Shown here: piece after piece, positions 33,618-42,638 of the stretch
Numbering within the stretch: the first letter of the stretch is position 1
Layout: every line of letters starts with the position of its first letter
Assembly (NCBI GenBank): GCA_035652435.1
Contig: DASRDU010000103.1
Location: 62,001 to 126,000, forward strand
Source of the DNA: DASRDU01 sp035652435
Lineage (GTDB): Bacteria; Acidobacteriota; Blastocatellia; RBC074
Length of the DNA stretch: 64,000 nucleotides
Direction of reading: 5' to 3'
Position numbers and translations under genes: made by a program
The notes under the pieces: model-generated
What the model saw: the letters and a program-made list of their open reading frames with translations, nothing else
Databases searched by the model: none
What the model was told of the DNA's origin: nothing

Positions 33618-36440
33618 ATGAAGATCCGCAATACTGCTTCGACTCGTCACCTGGCCCATAGCGTGAGGGCAGCCCTGTCTCACCTGCTGCGTGGCGCCAG
33701 ACCAGCAATCCACCACTCTCCCAGGTTCGGGCGTGCCGGGGCGCTGGTCGTTGCCGTTCTGCTGGCTGCCGTTTTCTACTCCGCGCTCTCCGCCTCGTCC
33801 CATAAGCTTTCGTCCGGCAGCCTGCCAGGCGCCGCCCCCAGGTCCGGCAGGGTAGTAAAGGCAGAGGGCAGGAAGGGCAGTGGCACAAGTCACCTGATAA
33901 TAGAGCGGAGCCGCAGTGTGCCGGCGCCGGTGGGATCAGCATTCCTGCCCGGATTGACGGCCCTGTCCCCGGTTACCGGCTTGGAATCCGTCGCCACCTT
34001 CGCGTCGGACTGCGTGACCCCGAAGACGGACTTCAACCTGGGTGAGACGGTTTGCGTAAAAGTGACGGGGGCCTTTTTCTCAGCCCCGCGAAGGATCAAC
34101 TGGGTCCATCCATCCGGCCTGGTGGCGAGTAGTACCAGCATCACGTCCGATCCGCAGACAGACCTGTTTACGATCCCGGCGACCTCCGCCAATCTCGGGA
34201 CGTGGAAGGTGACTGACCTCGATCTATCAGATGCCACGATCCGGGCCAGCGCATTACTTACGGTTCACAACCCTGCTCAACCGGCGGCTGACCTGACGGT
34301 CTATAAGGCCTTCTCAGATAGTTCCAACTTTTCCGACCCTGCCGCCCCCTTGAACATCACGTCAAGGCTGTTCGTCTGGAATCAGGGACCGGATGACGCG
34401 CAGAACGTGGTGGTGATCGATGCGGTGCCGAACAATACGACCCTTGGTTCGATAGTGCAGGAGTCTGGTCCAACTTTCACTTGGACGAGTTCGAGTAGTG
34501 CGACCACCTTCAACGCCCCGAGTCTGGCAAAAGGTGCCACGGCCATCTTCACGATCGTTTACCAGTTGACTTCCACCACTTCGGACGCCTCCAGCTCGGC
34601 CAGCATTTCCAGCGCCACGGCCGACCCGAGCAATGTGGACAATGCGTCTGCTGACACCGCACCTGTCACCGGCTCCAGCGGCGGTGGCGGCGGTGGCGGC
34701 GGCGGCGGCACCTGCACACTGACCTGCCCGGGCAATATCACTCAGAATAATGATCCGAACCAGGCCGGAGCTGTCGTCAATTACTCGGCTCCCACGACTT
34801 CGGGCAGTTGCGGGACAGTGACCAGCGATCCGCCATCGGGTTCGTTCTTCCCCATCGGCACGACCACGGTCACTGCTCATGATGATGCGGGCAATTCATG
34901 CAGCTTCACGGTGACGATTAATGACACGCGGCCACTGACGATCACAGTCAATGGGGATAATCCGCTGACAGTAGAGTGCCACGGTACCTTTACCGATCCG
35001 GGCGTGACTCCCAGCAATAGTGCGGCTACAGTCACAACTTCGGGGACGGTTGATGTAAATACGCCGGGCAACTACACCCTTACCTACACAGCTACCGATG
35101 GTACAAACACCACTACGGCCACGCGAACGGTAAGCGTGGTTGATACCGTGTCGCCGACGATTGCACTTAACGGGGCGGAGACAGTAACAGTGGAGTGCCA
35201 TGGGACTTTCACCGACCCAGGCGCAACGGCGAGCGATACCTGCGCCGGAAATCTGACGAGCAGCATTGCTGTCACAGGCAGCGTCGATGTAAATGTACCC
35301 GGAACCTACGAACTCATCTACTCGGTCGCCGATAGTGCGGACAACGCGGCTTCGGTCACGCGTACAGTGAATGTCGTGGACACTACACCGCCGGTAATCA
35401 CACTTACTGGAGCGAATCCGCTGACGGTCCAGTGTCATACCAGCTTCACCGACCCGGGGGCATCGGCAGCTGATGGCTGTGCGGGCAATGTGGCAGTCAC
35501 CGCTTCGGGCAGCGTCAATGCGAACATGCCGGGCACCTACACGATCACTTACACCGCCAGTGACCCGGCGGGTAACGCGGCTACACCCGTCACGCGTACA
35601 GTGAACGTCGTGGACACTCTGCCGCCGGTCATTACGCTCACCGGAGCGAATCCGCTGACGGTCGAGTGCCATACCAGCTTCACCGACCCGGGGGCATCGG
35701 CACTTGATGCCTGTGCGGGCAGTGTGGCGGTCACCGCTTCGGGCAGTGTGAACGTCAACTCACCGGGCACCTACACGATCACTTACACCGCCAGTGACCC
35801 GGCGGGTAACGCGGCTACACCCGTCACGAGGACGGTGACCGTGGTGGATCACACTCCGCCCACGATCAGTTGTCCGGCAAATGTCGTGGTCACGCTGCCG
35901 CTGAATTCGACCGCCACATCAATGGCGGTGAGCTATCCGGCGGTGACAGCCACCGACACTTGTTCGGGTGCGACTGTCACGAGTACTCCTGCTTCCGGCT
36001 CAGTCTTCCCTGTCGGCACCACCACGGTCACCGCGACGGCCACTGACACGTCAGGGAATACGAGTACCTGCCAGTTCACAGTGACGGTGCTTTATAACTT
36101 CGCGGGCTTCTTCTCGCCCGTGAGCAATCTGCCGGTATTCAATACGGTCAACGCCGGCCGTGCCATTCCGGTGAAGTTCAGCCTGAGCGGGAATAAGGGG
36201 TTGAATATCCTTGCCTCCGGTTACCCCGCCTCAGGGACGATTGCCTGCGACTCAGGCGTCCCAACGTCTGAAGTAACGGAGACCGTCACAGCTGGCAATA
36301 GTAGTCTCAGCTATGACTCGGCGGCTGATCAGTATGTCTACGTCTGGAGTACAAATTCCGCGTGGGCAGGGACCTGCCGTCAACTGGTCATAAAACTGAA
36401 TGATGGCAGCACTCATGTTGCGAACTTCAAGTTCAGGTAG
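33618..36440 (+). CDS. Large surface protein with HYR/Ig-like repeats and PxKF C-terminus
   Basis: Protein of 940 residues. The ATG at 33618 has GGAGA upstream. The N-terminus is unusual: about 45 residues rich in His, Arg and Ser before the hydrophobic core GALVVAVLLAAVFYSAL, an extended signal sequence. The order is then a low-complexity region, a DUF11-like domain (DLTVYKAF to about 345), a glycine run, an HYR domain (CTLTCPGNITQNNDPNQAGA), four DUF5011-type Ig-like repeats each with LTVECHG/LTVQCHTS, FTDPG and PGTYTITYTASD, another HYR (TISCPANVVVTLPLNSTATS), and a C-terminal PxKF domain (AIPVKFSLSGNKGL, ending HVANFKFR). Cysteine pairs suggest an oxidising location. A stalk or adhesin role is likely but unproven. 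Confidence 0.87.
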   Translation: MKIRNTASTRHLAHSVRAALSHLLRGARPAIHHSPRFGRAGALVVAVLLAAVFYSALSASSHKLSSGSLPGAAPRSGRVVKAEGRKGSGTSHLIIERSRSVPAPVGSAFLPGLTALSPVTGLESVATFASDCVTPKTDFNLGETVCVKVTGAFFSAPRRINWVHPSGLVASSTSITSDPQTDLFTIPATSANLGTWKVTDLDLSDATIRASALLTVHNPAQPAADLTVYKAFSDSSNFSDPAAPLNITSRLFVWNQGPDDAQNVVVIDAVPNNTTLGSIVQESGPTFTWTSSSSATTFNAPSLAKGATAIFTIVYQLTSTTSDASSSASISSATADPSNVDNASADTAPVTGSSGGGGGGGGGGTCTLTCPGNITQNNDPNQAGAVVNYSAPTTSGSCGTVTSDPPSGSFFPIGTTTVTAHDDAGNSCSFTVTINDTRPLTITVNGDNPLTVECHGTFTDPGVTPSNSAATVTTSGTVDVNTPGNYTLTYTATDGTNTTTATRTVSVVDTVSPTIALNGAETVTVECHGTFTDPGATASDTCAGNLTSSIAVTGSVDVNVPGTYELIYSVADSADNAASVTRTVNVVDTTPPVITLTGANPLTVQCHTSFTDPGASAADGCAGNVAVTASGSVNANMPGTYTITYTASDPAGNAATPVTRTVNVVDTLPPVITLTGANPLTVECHTSFTDPGASALDACAGSVAVTASGSVNVNSPGTYTITYTASDPAGNAATPVTRTVTVVDHTPPTISCPANVVVTLPLNSTATSMAVSYPAVTATDTCSGATVTSTPASGSVFPVGTTTVTATATDTSGNTSTCQFTVTVLYNFAGFFSPVSNLPVFNTVNAGRAIPVKFSLSGNKGLNILASGYPASGTIACDSGVPTSEVTETVTAGNSSLSYDSAADQYVYVWSTNSAWAGTCRQLVIKLNDGSTHVANFKFR
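35395..35860 (+). repeat. Two adjacent 234-bp coding repeats
   Basis: Two DUF5011-type units of 78 codons within the surface protein are nearly identical at DNA level: the word GCGAATCCGCTGACGGTC occurs at 35412 and 35646. The two preceding units are diverged. This points to recent duplication or gene conversion of the last two. Confidence 0.75.
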
Positions 36441-36609
36441 GAGGCGTCCTACAGGGCTCAGGAGGTTGCGTACTATGGGCTGACTTTCAAATCAGAACTT
36501 ATTCGGTCGCAGGTGGCGAGGGAATCTTCCCTGAAAAGGGCCATGCGACATCCAACCAGGGTTTGCGTAAGATCGTAAAAATGTATCCTCAATCCGAAGG
36601 AGATTTGCA

Positions 36610-37584
36610 ATGAACAAGGCTCGATTCACAATGAACGCTATATTAGTTGCGCTTTTCACTCTGGTCCTCGCCTCGCTCGCACAGGCGCAGGCGACCCGGA
36701 CCTGGGTGTCAGGCGTCGGCGATGATGTCAACCCGTGTTCCCGCACCGCCCCGTGCAAGACATTCGCGGGCGCGATCTCGAAGACCGCTGCCAACGGTGA
36801 GATTGACGCACTCGATCCGGCCGGGTTTGGGGCGGTCACGATCACTAAATCCATCACCATTGATGGCGGCCAAGGGTCAGGCTTTGGTGGACTCCTCGCC
36901 AGCGGCGGGGTCAATGGTATCGTCATCAGCGACGCCAACACCGCCACTCCCGGCACCATCGTCGTCACGCTGCGCAACCTGTCTATCAATGGCGCCGGCA
37001 GCGGCTTGATCGGCGTCAAGATCCTCTCGGCGGCTAAAGTGTCCATCGAAAACTGCCAGATTTTCGGCTTCGGGACGGCCAACCCCAATGGCCGTGGCAT
37101 CAGTGATCAGCGCTCCAACGCCGGGGGGTCGCTGCTCGTGACGGACACGGTTGTCAGAAACAACGGGGCCAGCGGGATCGTGGTTATTTCACCCGGCGCG
37201 GGCTCGACCTCGGCCATCCTGAACAACGTGCGAATGTTTGGTAACGCCTCCGCGGGCTTGGCCTGCCTCGACGGCTCACGGTGTACGATCAGTAATTCCG
37301 TGGCCTCCGGGAACGCCGGTTTCGGAATCACAGCTGAGCAGAATGGGGCGGTTGAAACGCGGCTGATGGTCGAGAACTGTACGCTGTCAAGTAATGGTAC
37401 AGGTCTCGCGATCACAGCCGGCGCGCCAAAGGTCCGCATTTCCAACAACGTCATCACGCACAACACGACGGGAGTGTCGGGCGGAGCAGTCGAAACGTTC
37501 CAGAATAACAAGATTATCGGCAACGGTGCTGGCGGCGCGGCGGATAACCTGCCGGGCGGCTCAACCAATGCCAGTGTGAAGTAG
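36610..37584 (+). CDS. Secreted right-handed parallel beta-helix protein
   Basis: Protein of 324 residues. A signal peptide (MNKARFTMNAILVALFTLVL, cut near AQAQ) is followed by TRTWVSGVGDDVNPCSRTAP and CKTFAGAISKTA, the start usual for this family. Repeats rich in Gly, Asn, Val and Ile follow (VTITKSITIDGGQG, VTLRNLSINGAGS, VSIENCQIFGFGT, ISNSVASGNAGFGI, VRISNNVITHNTTGV). Such beta-helices often bind or cleave polysaccharides, but no catalytic set is evident. It lies 170 bp after the surface protein and is followed by a 25-bp perfect hairpin. Confidence 0.85.
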   Translation: MNKARFTMNAILVALFTLVLASLAQAQATRTWVSGVGDDVNPCSRTAPCKTFAGAISKTAANGEIDALDPAGFGAVTITKSITIDGGQGSGFGGLLASGGVNGIVISDANTATPGTIVVTLRNLSINGAGSGLIGVKILSAAKVSIENCQIFGFGTANPNGRGISDQRSNAGGSLLVTDTVVRNNGASGIVVISPGAGSTSAILNNVRMFGNASAGLACLDGSRCTISNSVASGNAGFGITAEQNGAVETRLMVENCTLSSNGTGLAITAGAPKVRISNNVITHNTTGVSGGAVETFQNNKIIGNGAGGAADNLPGGSTNASVK

Positions 37585-37600
37585 CCTTTGTTCGTATATT

Positions 37601-37655
37601 GCAAACCTCAACCTGCCGCCCGCCTGTGGGAGGCGGGCGGCAGGTTGAGGTTTGC
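37601..37655 (+). terminator. Perfect 25-bp hairpin after the beta-helix gene
   Basis: Arms 37601-37625 and 37631-37655 are exact inverted copies around a 5-nt loop (GTGGG). It begins 17 nt after the stop. No T tract follows, so it is either an atypical terminator, an mRNA-end stabiliser or a mobile palindromic repeat. Confidence 0.6.
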
Positions 37656-38602
37656 GTCATCAATCCCAAGGGTTACCTTCCCGTCGTCAGCCAAATCCGG
37701 TCAACTCATGGGGCGCTTCGGCCGCCTCAGGTCACGCCTTTTCACGGACTTTCAGACTGGCGCCGGTATGACCGACGCGTGACGTGCGTGGTCCGATATC
37801 GGAACGATGCGCGTGAATTCGGATCGCGTGCCGATTATCTTTCGGTTATGGCCGCTCCCCGGATCACCATGGGCGCTCTCAGCCGTCCCCTGCCAATGAT
37901 TCAATCCACAGACCTGACCTTTCCGGACCAGCATTTTCCCCTGGTAAATCGGCCCGATTGCTCATTGTAATAAGGTGGTCAGAGCGGCCACCTCTGATGA
38001 GTCCAGGAAAGAGTCCCGGTGGCATTCAAAAATTAACAGGAGTTGTCCCGGCTGACCCTGCGCGCTGATGGAGATCATCGGTGCGCGATCGTTCGGCTCC
38101 GGGAAACAGACGAGTCGTTGCGGTTCAGTCCCGTGTCAGTGCCCCTTCATAGAGGTCCCGTTAACAAAGAGTCTGGAACTCAGAATTTAATCAATGGCTG
38201 CTGGCAGGTTTGCCGCCTGGTGTCATCAGGCCAGCATGAACCAGCTCGCGGGGTGACCGGCAGGCCGCACGGGCAGCGGGAGTCAGCGGACGGTCAGGGC
38301 CTTCACTCACTCTCCCCGCCCGGCTTAAGTCATTGGATTTTTTGTCTTGCCAGGCGTGTGTATCTGTTGTAAGTTGCGCCCCGACACGCCCTGTCTTTCG
38401 TGACCCCGGCGCCACCGGATGTTCACCGTTCCAGCCCCAGTTCAACCCAACATTCTTTGAAGGCCGCTCTGCTCTGAAGACCGAATCGGGATCGCGGGTA
38501 TTGCCCCCGAACCCCGTTCCCCATCAACCGCGGCGCCCCCGGTGCTGAGGGATCGGTGTCGCCCCGGCAGCGACCGGGGGTTCGCACGCAGGAGAAATAA
38601 CG
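37656..38602. other. Non-coding region holding leader element copy B
   Basis: No gene is supported in this 0.95-kb stretch. The first 230 bp show nothing I can name; the rest is element copy B followed by about 110 bp to the wzm start, with GGAGAAAT as ribosome site at 38591. Confidence 0.6.
37885..38495 (+). repeat. Duplicated non-coding leader element, copy B (before glycan block 2)
   Basis: Second copy of the element at 24360-24925; the matching blocks are 37947-38019, 38341-38392 and 38431-38460. The spacing between the first two blocks is 63 bp longer than in copy A, so the spacer tolerates indels while the blocks do not. Within block 2, GGCGTGT can pair with ACACGCC 27 nt later, giving a possible stem seen in shorter form in copy A. 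Confidence 0.85.
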
Positions 38603-39430
38603 ATGTCACAGTCGGCAGTTCAGATTTACGACTCGTCCCGGCGGCGGTCTCTGCTGGTCGAGGAGCTGTTCGAGCTGATCCGGTACCGCGACCTGCTGGT
38701 CCAGCTGATCGTCCGCAACGTCAAGACTCGCTACAAGCGCTCAGTCCTCGGCATCTTCTGGACCATGCTCAACCCGCTCCTGATGATGACTGTCCTGGCC
38801 ATCGTCTTCTCGAACATCTTCCGGATTCAGACGAAATACTATGCGGTCTACGTCCTCTCGGGGCTGATCTGCTGGAACTTCTTCGCCCAGACCACAAGCG
38901 CGGCGATGAGCGAACTGCTCTGGGGCGGTTCGCTCATGAACCGGATCTACGTCCCGCGCGCGGTCTTCGCCGTCTCGGCACTCGGGACGGGACTGGTCAA
39001 CCTGGTACTCTCGATGGTCCCGCTGGTGCTGATCATGCTGGTCACGGGAGTGCCGATCACGGTCTGGCTCCTGTTCGTACCGGTCCCGATGATCCTGCTC
39101 TCGATGTTCGCGCTCGGGGTCGGGCTGTTCCTCTCGACGCTGGCCTCGTACTTCGCCGACGTCCTCGACATGTTCCAGATCATCCTGACGACGTGGATGT
39201 ACCTGACGCCGATCATCTACCCGAAGGACGTGATCCCGGAGCAGTACCGCTGGCTGTTCAACCTCAACCCGATGTACCACCTGCTCGAAGTCTTCAGGGC
39301 GCCGTTCTATGCCGGCTGGCTGGCCGGCTACAAGACGGTCCTCGCGGCCGGCACAGTAGCCGTCGTCGCCCTGCTGTTCGGCTGGAGTTTCTTCACGAGG
39401 AGGGCCGATGGTCTCCCCTACCGCATCTGA
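38603..39430 (+). CDS. wzm: ABC-2 polysaccharide exporter permease (Wzm-like)
   Basis: Inner-membrane permease of 275 residues with six hydrophobic helices and the family signature near the N-terminus: LIRYRDLLVQLIVRNVKTRY followed by KRSVLGIFWTMLNPL. Partner of the ATPase encoded next, with which it overlaps by 23 nt. Such pairs export whole undecaprenyl-linked glycans (O-antigen, capsule, teichoic-acid-like). The ATG at 38603 has GGAGAAATAAC upstream. It is the first gene of a plus-strand run reaching 58258. Confidence 0.93.
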   Translation: MSQSAVQIYDSSRRRSLLVEELFELIRYRDLLVQLIVRNVKTRYKRSVLGIFWTMLNPLLMMTVLAIVFSNIFRIQTKYYAVYVLSGLICWNFFAQTTSAAMSELLWGGSLMNRIYVPRAVFAVSALGTGLVNLVLSMVPLVLIMLVTGVPITVWLLFVPVPMILLSMFALGVGLFLSTLASYFADVLDMFQIILTTWMYLTPIIYPKDVIPEQYRWLFNLNPMYHLLEVFRAPFYAGWLAGYKTVLAAGTVAVVALLFGWSFFTRRADGLPYRI

Positions 39431-40196
39431 GCTGTTAATTGATCCGACGCCCGAACCTGAAGTGCGGGAGACTGCCGTCAGGCTGGAGAACGTCTCGATT
39501 CAATACCGGGTCCCGCGCGAGCGGATCACCAGCATCAAGGAATACGCCATCCGAAAGCTCCAGGGGAATATCAGGCACGACGATTTTTTCGCGCTGCGTG
39601 ACATCAGCCTGGAGATCCGGAAAGGCGAGTCCTTCGGGTTCGTCGGCCGCAACGGGGCCGGCAAGAGTACCCTGCTGCGCGTCATCTCACGAGTCATCAG
39701 GCCGGGCTCCGGGCGCATCGTGGTCGCGGGCCGCGTCGCCCCGCTGCTCGAACTCGGGGCCGGTTTTCATCCCGAGCTGTCGGGGCGGGAGAATGTCTTC
39801 CTCAACGGGACACTGCTCGGCTTCAGCCACCGGGAAATGGCCCAGTGCCTCGACGAGATTATAGACTTCTCCGAGCTGTGGGACTTCATTGACGCCCCGC
39901 TCAGAACTTATTCGAGCGGGATGTACGTCCGCCTCGGCTTCGCGGTCGCCACGGCCATTTGTCCTGACATCCTGATCATAGACGAGGTCCTCGCCGTCGG
40001 TGACGAGCAGTTCCAGAAGAAATGCCTGGACAGGATCAGCGACTTCAAGCGGGCCGGCACGACCATCCTACTGGTCTCTCACAACGCGGAGCTGATCCGG
40101 AGTACCTGCGACAGGGCCGCCTGGCTCGATCGCGGCAAGCTGCGCGCCTGCGGCGAGGCGGACTTTATTATCGAGCAATACCAGGATGGCGTTTGA
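39408..40196 (+). CDS. wzt: ABC polysaccharide exporter ATPase (Wzt-like, short form)
   Basis: ATPase of 262 residues: Walker A GRNGAGKST (K86), signature region TYSSGMYVRLGFA, Walker B ILIIDEVLAVGD and an H-loop in LLVSHNAELI. The RYKR/FWT-type permease lies just before it. It ends soon after the nucleotide-binding fold and lacks the C-terminal carbohydrate-binding domain of O9a-type Wzt, so export should not need recognition of a modified non-reducing end (KpsT/TagH-like behaviour; inference). Confidence 0.93.
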   Translation: MVSPTASELLIDPTPEPEVRETAVRLENVSIQYRVPRERITSIKEYAIRKLQGNIRHDDFFALRDISLEIRKGESFGFVGRNGAGKSTLLRVISRVIRPGSGRIVVAGRVAPLLELGAGFHPELSGRENVFLNGTLLGFSHREMAQCLDEIIDFSELWDFIDAPLRTYSSGMYVRLGFAVATAICPDILIIDEVLAVGDEQFQKKCLDRISDFKRAGTTILLVSHNAELIRSTCDRAAWLDRGKLRACGEADFIIEQYQDGV

Positions 40197-40396
40197 GCCG
40201 CCCCCTTCGGATTCGCGCCCCGGGACCGCCCGGCCTGTCTGACACAAGAATGTAGTATCGGGGTAACAGGTAATCACAGATATTCTTCACAATACCAGCC
40301 ACGGCATCCTCAATCACGTCCGGGCTGTCTTCCAGACGCGCTTATCGGGTGAACACGCCGTACTGAGTATTTTTTGAATGCCCCATTAACTGCTCT

Positions 40397-41437
40397 ATGT
40401 TCGGGTTTAATTCAACGAGTGGCCGGTTATCCAGACGTCTTCTGCTGCTCGCCGGCGGCGGGACGATCCTGATCGGGGCAATCGGCCTCTGGCTGGTTCT
40501 GAAATCGGCCGGCACGGCCGGTCAGCCGCTTCGCCAGACGGACAGGGCAGCGCTTTCAGCCGCAGAGTACGCCAGACTGCCCGTGCCGAGCAGACTCGCC
40601 AGCATTCCTGCGGACCTGGACAACCCCAACCTCGAATTTTCCGGCCTTCAGGAAGACGGCTGGATGTCAGGGGCCCCCTTCTTTGTCCTGATGCAACCTG
40701 AAAAGGCCGACGCCCTGACCCTGCGCGGCATGGTTCCCCGCACCGGAGGCAACAGCTTTGCCACGCAGCTTCAGGTAATGATTGACGAGCGCTTCGTCGG
40801 CGGTAAGGATCTGGGCACAGGAGATTTCGAACTGACCGTCCCGGTGCCGCCGGGCGCAGGGCAGCGGCGTGTGCAACTCTTCTTTTCCAGGACTCAGCAA
40901 CTCGGCAGCCAAGACACGCGCCCCGCTTCCGCACTGCTCAGATTCATCGGCTTTGAAGCAGGGCACGACGCCGGTCTGAAATTACCGGCGGACATCACCG
41001 CTCCGGGCATCAGCGTTGGCAGCGGCTGGTACATTCCCGAAACCGACGGCAACAGAACCTGGCGCTGGGTCGGCAATGACGCCGAGTTGACTCTTAGCCT
41101 GCCGCAGAAGGGCCTGCCCGCGCTGAGCCTCGATGTCGAATCCGGGCCTGGGCTTGATAACAAGCCATTCACGCTGAGCCTGCAAAACTCCGCCGGCCAG
41201 ACGCTCGCGCAGGTTGAGGCGAGGGAAAAAGGCATCGTCAACCTGCCACTGCCGCCGCAGCCGGGACAGACGGAGACGCTCAGGCTGCACGTTGACGGCG
41301 GCGGAAGGGTGGTGCCCGGAGATAACCGCGTCCTCAATTTCCGCGTCTTCGGCCTGCGGCTCGGCAGGCCACTGGCGGAAAAGGACAACGCACTATTGCA
41401 ATCCGGGGTGGACGAAAACGGAAAAGTCGTGGGGTAA
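40397..41437 (+). CDS. Membrane-anchored exported beta-sandwich protein
   Basis: Protein of 346 residues with one N-terminal helix (RLLLLAGGGTILIGAIGLWL) and the rest likely periplasmic. Residues about 58-190 contain a module, LDNPNLEFSGLQEDGWMS through SFATQLQVMIDERFVGGKDL to a closing LLRFIGFEA, that is clearly shared with the C-terminus of the large membrane protein encoded at 45604-48486. Residues 200-340 are a second beta-rich unit (WYIPETDGNRTWRWVGNDAE). No known family is recognised. It lies in the operon after the ABC exporter and before a GSCFA protein. Confidence 0.75.
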   Translation: MFGFNSTSGRLSRRLLLLAGGGTILIGAIGLWLVLKSAGTAGQPLRQTDRAALSAAEYARLPVPSRLASIPADLDNPNLEFSGLQEDGWMSGAPFFVLMQPEKADALTLRGMVPRTGGNSFATQLQVMIDERFVGGKDLGTGDFELTVPVPPGAGQRRVQLFFSRTQQLGSQDTRPASALLRFIGFEAGHDAGLKLPADITAPGISVGSGWYIPETDGNRTWRWVGNDAELTLSLPQKGLPALSLDVESGPGLDNKPFTLSLQNSAGQTLAQVEAREKGIVNLPLPPQPGQTETLRLHVDGGGRVVPGDNRVLNFRVFGLRLGRPLAEKDNALLQSGVDENGKVVG

Positions 41438-41444
41438 ACAGAAG

Positions 41445-42626
41445 ATGGATGCCTGGAAAAAAGAACTGCTCGAATGGCCTGTAGATCGGCAGAGTACCAT
41501 CCCGGAAATGGCAGATCGCTGGTATAAGGGAGAACATTGCCACCGCCTGGCATCCAAACCCCAGGTCAGAGCAAACCCGGCTGAGGCGGTGTTGTTCGGG
41601 TGGCTGCCTGAAAAGCCGATTATCTCTCCCGAGACCAGAGTCATGGCTCTCGGTAATTGCTTTGCGAGGAACTTCGTCCTGTGGCTGGGCGATCACGGTT
41701 TCAACCTTAACATCCCACAATCGCCCTATAACTCACTCCTCAGATACAGCTCGGGCCTTGAAAACGCCGCGGTGATTGCCCAGCAGTTTCGCTGGGCATT
41801 CGACGAATTTGATCCGGGCAGGACGCTTTGGGTGGATAAGGACAAGCAACTGGTCAATGTCACCGAACAGCAGCGGGAAACCGTCCGGGAGTCGCTCCGG
41901 CAGACGGATGTCCTGCTCGTCGTCCTCGGGTCGTCCGAAGCCTGGTACGACAAAATCACAAACGAGCCCCTCTGGCGCGCGATCCCTGTCAAATATTACG
42001 ACCCCGAACGTCACGTTTTCAGAGTCGAGTCTTTCGCGAACACGATGCGCGCGTTCGAACAGATTGACGAGTTGCGCGGGCGCCACCTGCCGGCGCTGAA
42101 ATTAATTTTCATGGTCTCGCCCGGCAAGTTTGCCGCCACTTTTCGCCCGGTCTCGGCCATCACGGCAAACTCGGCCTCAAAAGCGATCGTGCGGGCGGCG
42201 CTCGATGAGTTCCTGCGTCACCGCTGGGAGCAGGTCAATCAGAGGTATTTCTACTTCCCGTCATATGAGCTGGCGATGGACTGTTTTGACAGCCCCCTCG
42301 CCGAGGATAACCGGCATCTTTACGATTACGCAGCCGCAGGGATGACGACTCTCTTCGCGCGCCATTACACCACCTTCGAGGCCGGGGATGGCGCGCTCGC
42401 CACCCCGCCCGCCCATCCGAACGAGGAACTGCTCAGCGTCATCGCTGAACTGGAGAACAGGAACAAAAGCCTCCAGCGGGTCTGTGACGAAAGGCTTCGG
42501 GTGATTGAAGAGCTTGATCAGGCGGCGCGCGAGCGGCTCGAAGTCATCCGGCGGCTGGAAAGCGACTGTCAGGTACATCTGAAACTGCTCGGTCAGTTAC
42601 CCGGCGGCGAATTACAGACAAAGTAA
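41445..42626 (+). CDS. GSCFA-domain protein with C-terminal coiled coil
   Basis: Protein of 393 residues. I use the ATG at 41445 (MDAWKKELLEWPVDRQS), 8 nt after the previous stop; a longer open frame upstream is the shadow of the neighbour gene. The GSCFA signature appears as VMALGNCFARNFVLWL (about 65-80, Asn in place of the usual Ser), and the domain, related to SGNH/GDSL hydrolases, runs to about 290 with DVLLVVLGSSEAWYD and LKLIFMVSPGKFAATFR. The last 70 residues form a coiled coil with the repeated phrase ERLRVIEELD and ERLEVIRRLE. GSCFA proteins are frequent in capsule clusters; a glycan acyl-group role is possible. The Asn at the nucleophile-like position is a reason for doubt about catalysis. 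Confidence 0.83.
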   Translation: MDAWKKELLEWPVDRQSTIPEMADRWYKGEHCHRLASKPQVRANPAEAVLFGWLPEKPIISPETRVMALGNCFARNFVLWLGDHGFNLNIPQSPYNSLLRYSSGLENAAVIAQQFRWAFDEFDPGRTLWVDKDKQLVNVTEQQRETVRESLRQTDVLLVVLGSSEAWYDKITNEPLWRAIPVKYYDPERHVFRVESFANTMRAFEQIDELRGRHLPALKLIFMVSPGKFAATFRPVSAITANSASKAIVRAALDEFLRHRWEQVNQRYFYFPSYELAMDCFDSPLAEDNRHLYDYAAAGMTTLFARHYTTFEAGDGALATPPAHPNEELLSVIAELENRNKSLQRVCDERLRVIEELDQAARERLEVIRRLESDCQVHLKLLGQLPGGELQTK

Positions 42627-42638
42627 AGGTGAAATCTG

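Noticed and set aside
38542..39438. A 298-codon open frame overlapping wzm in another frame
   Set aside because: The product is Arg/Pro/Gly-rich without hydrophobic helices; the frame starting at 38603 gives a textbook ABC-2 permease.
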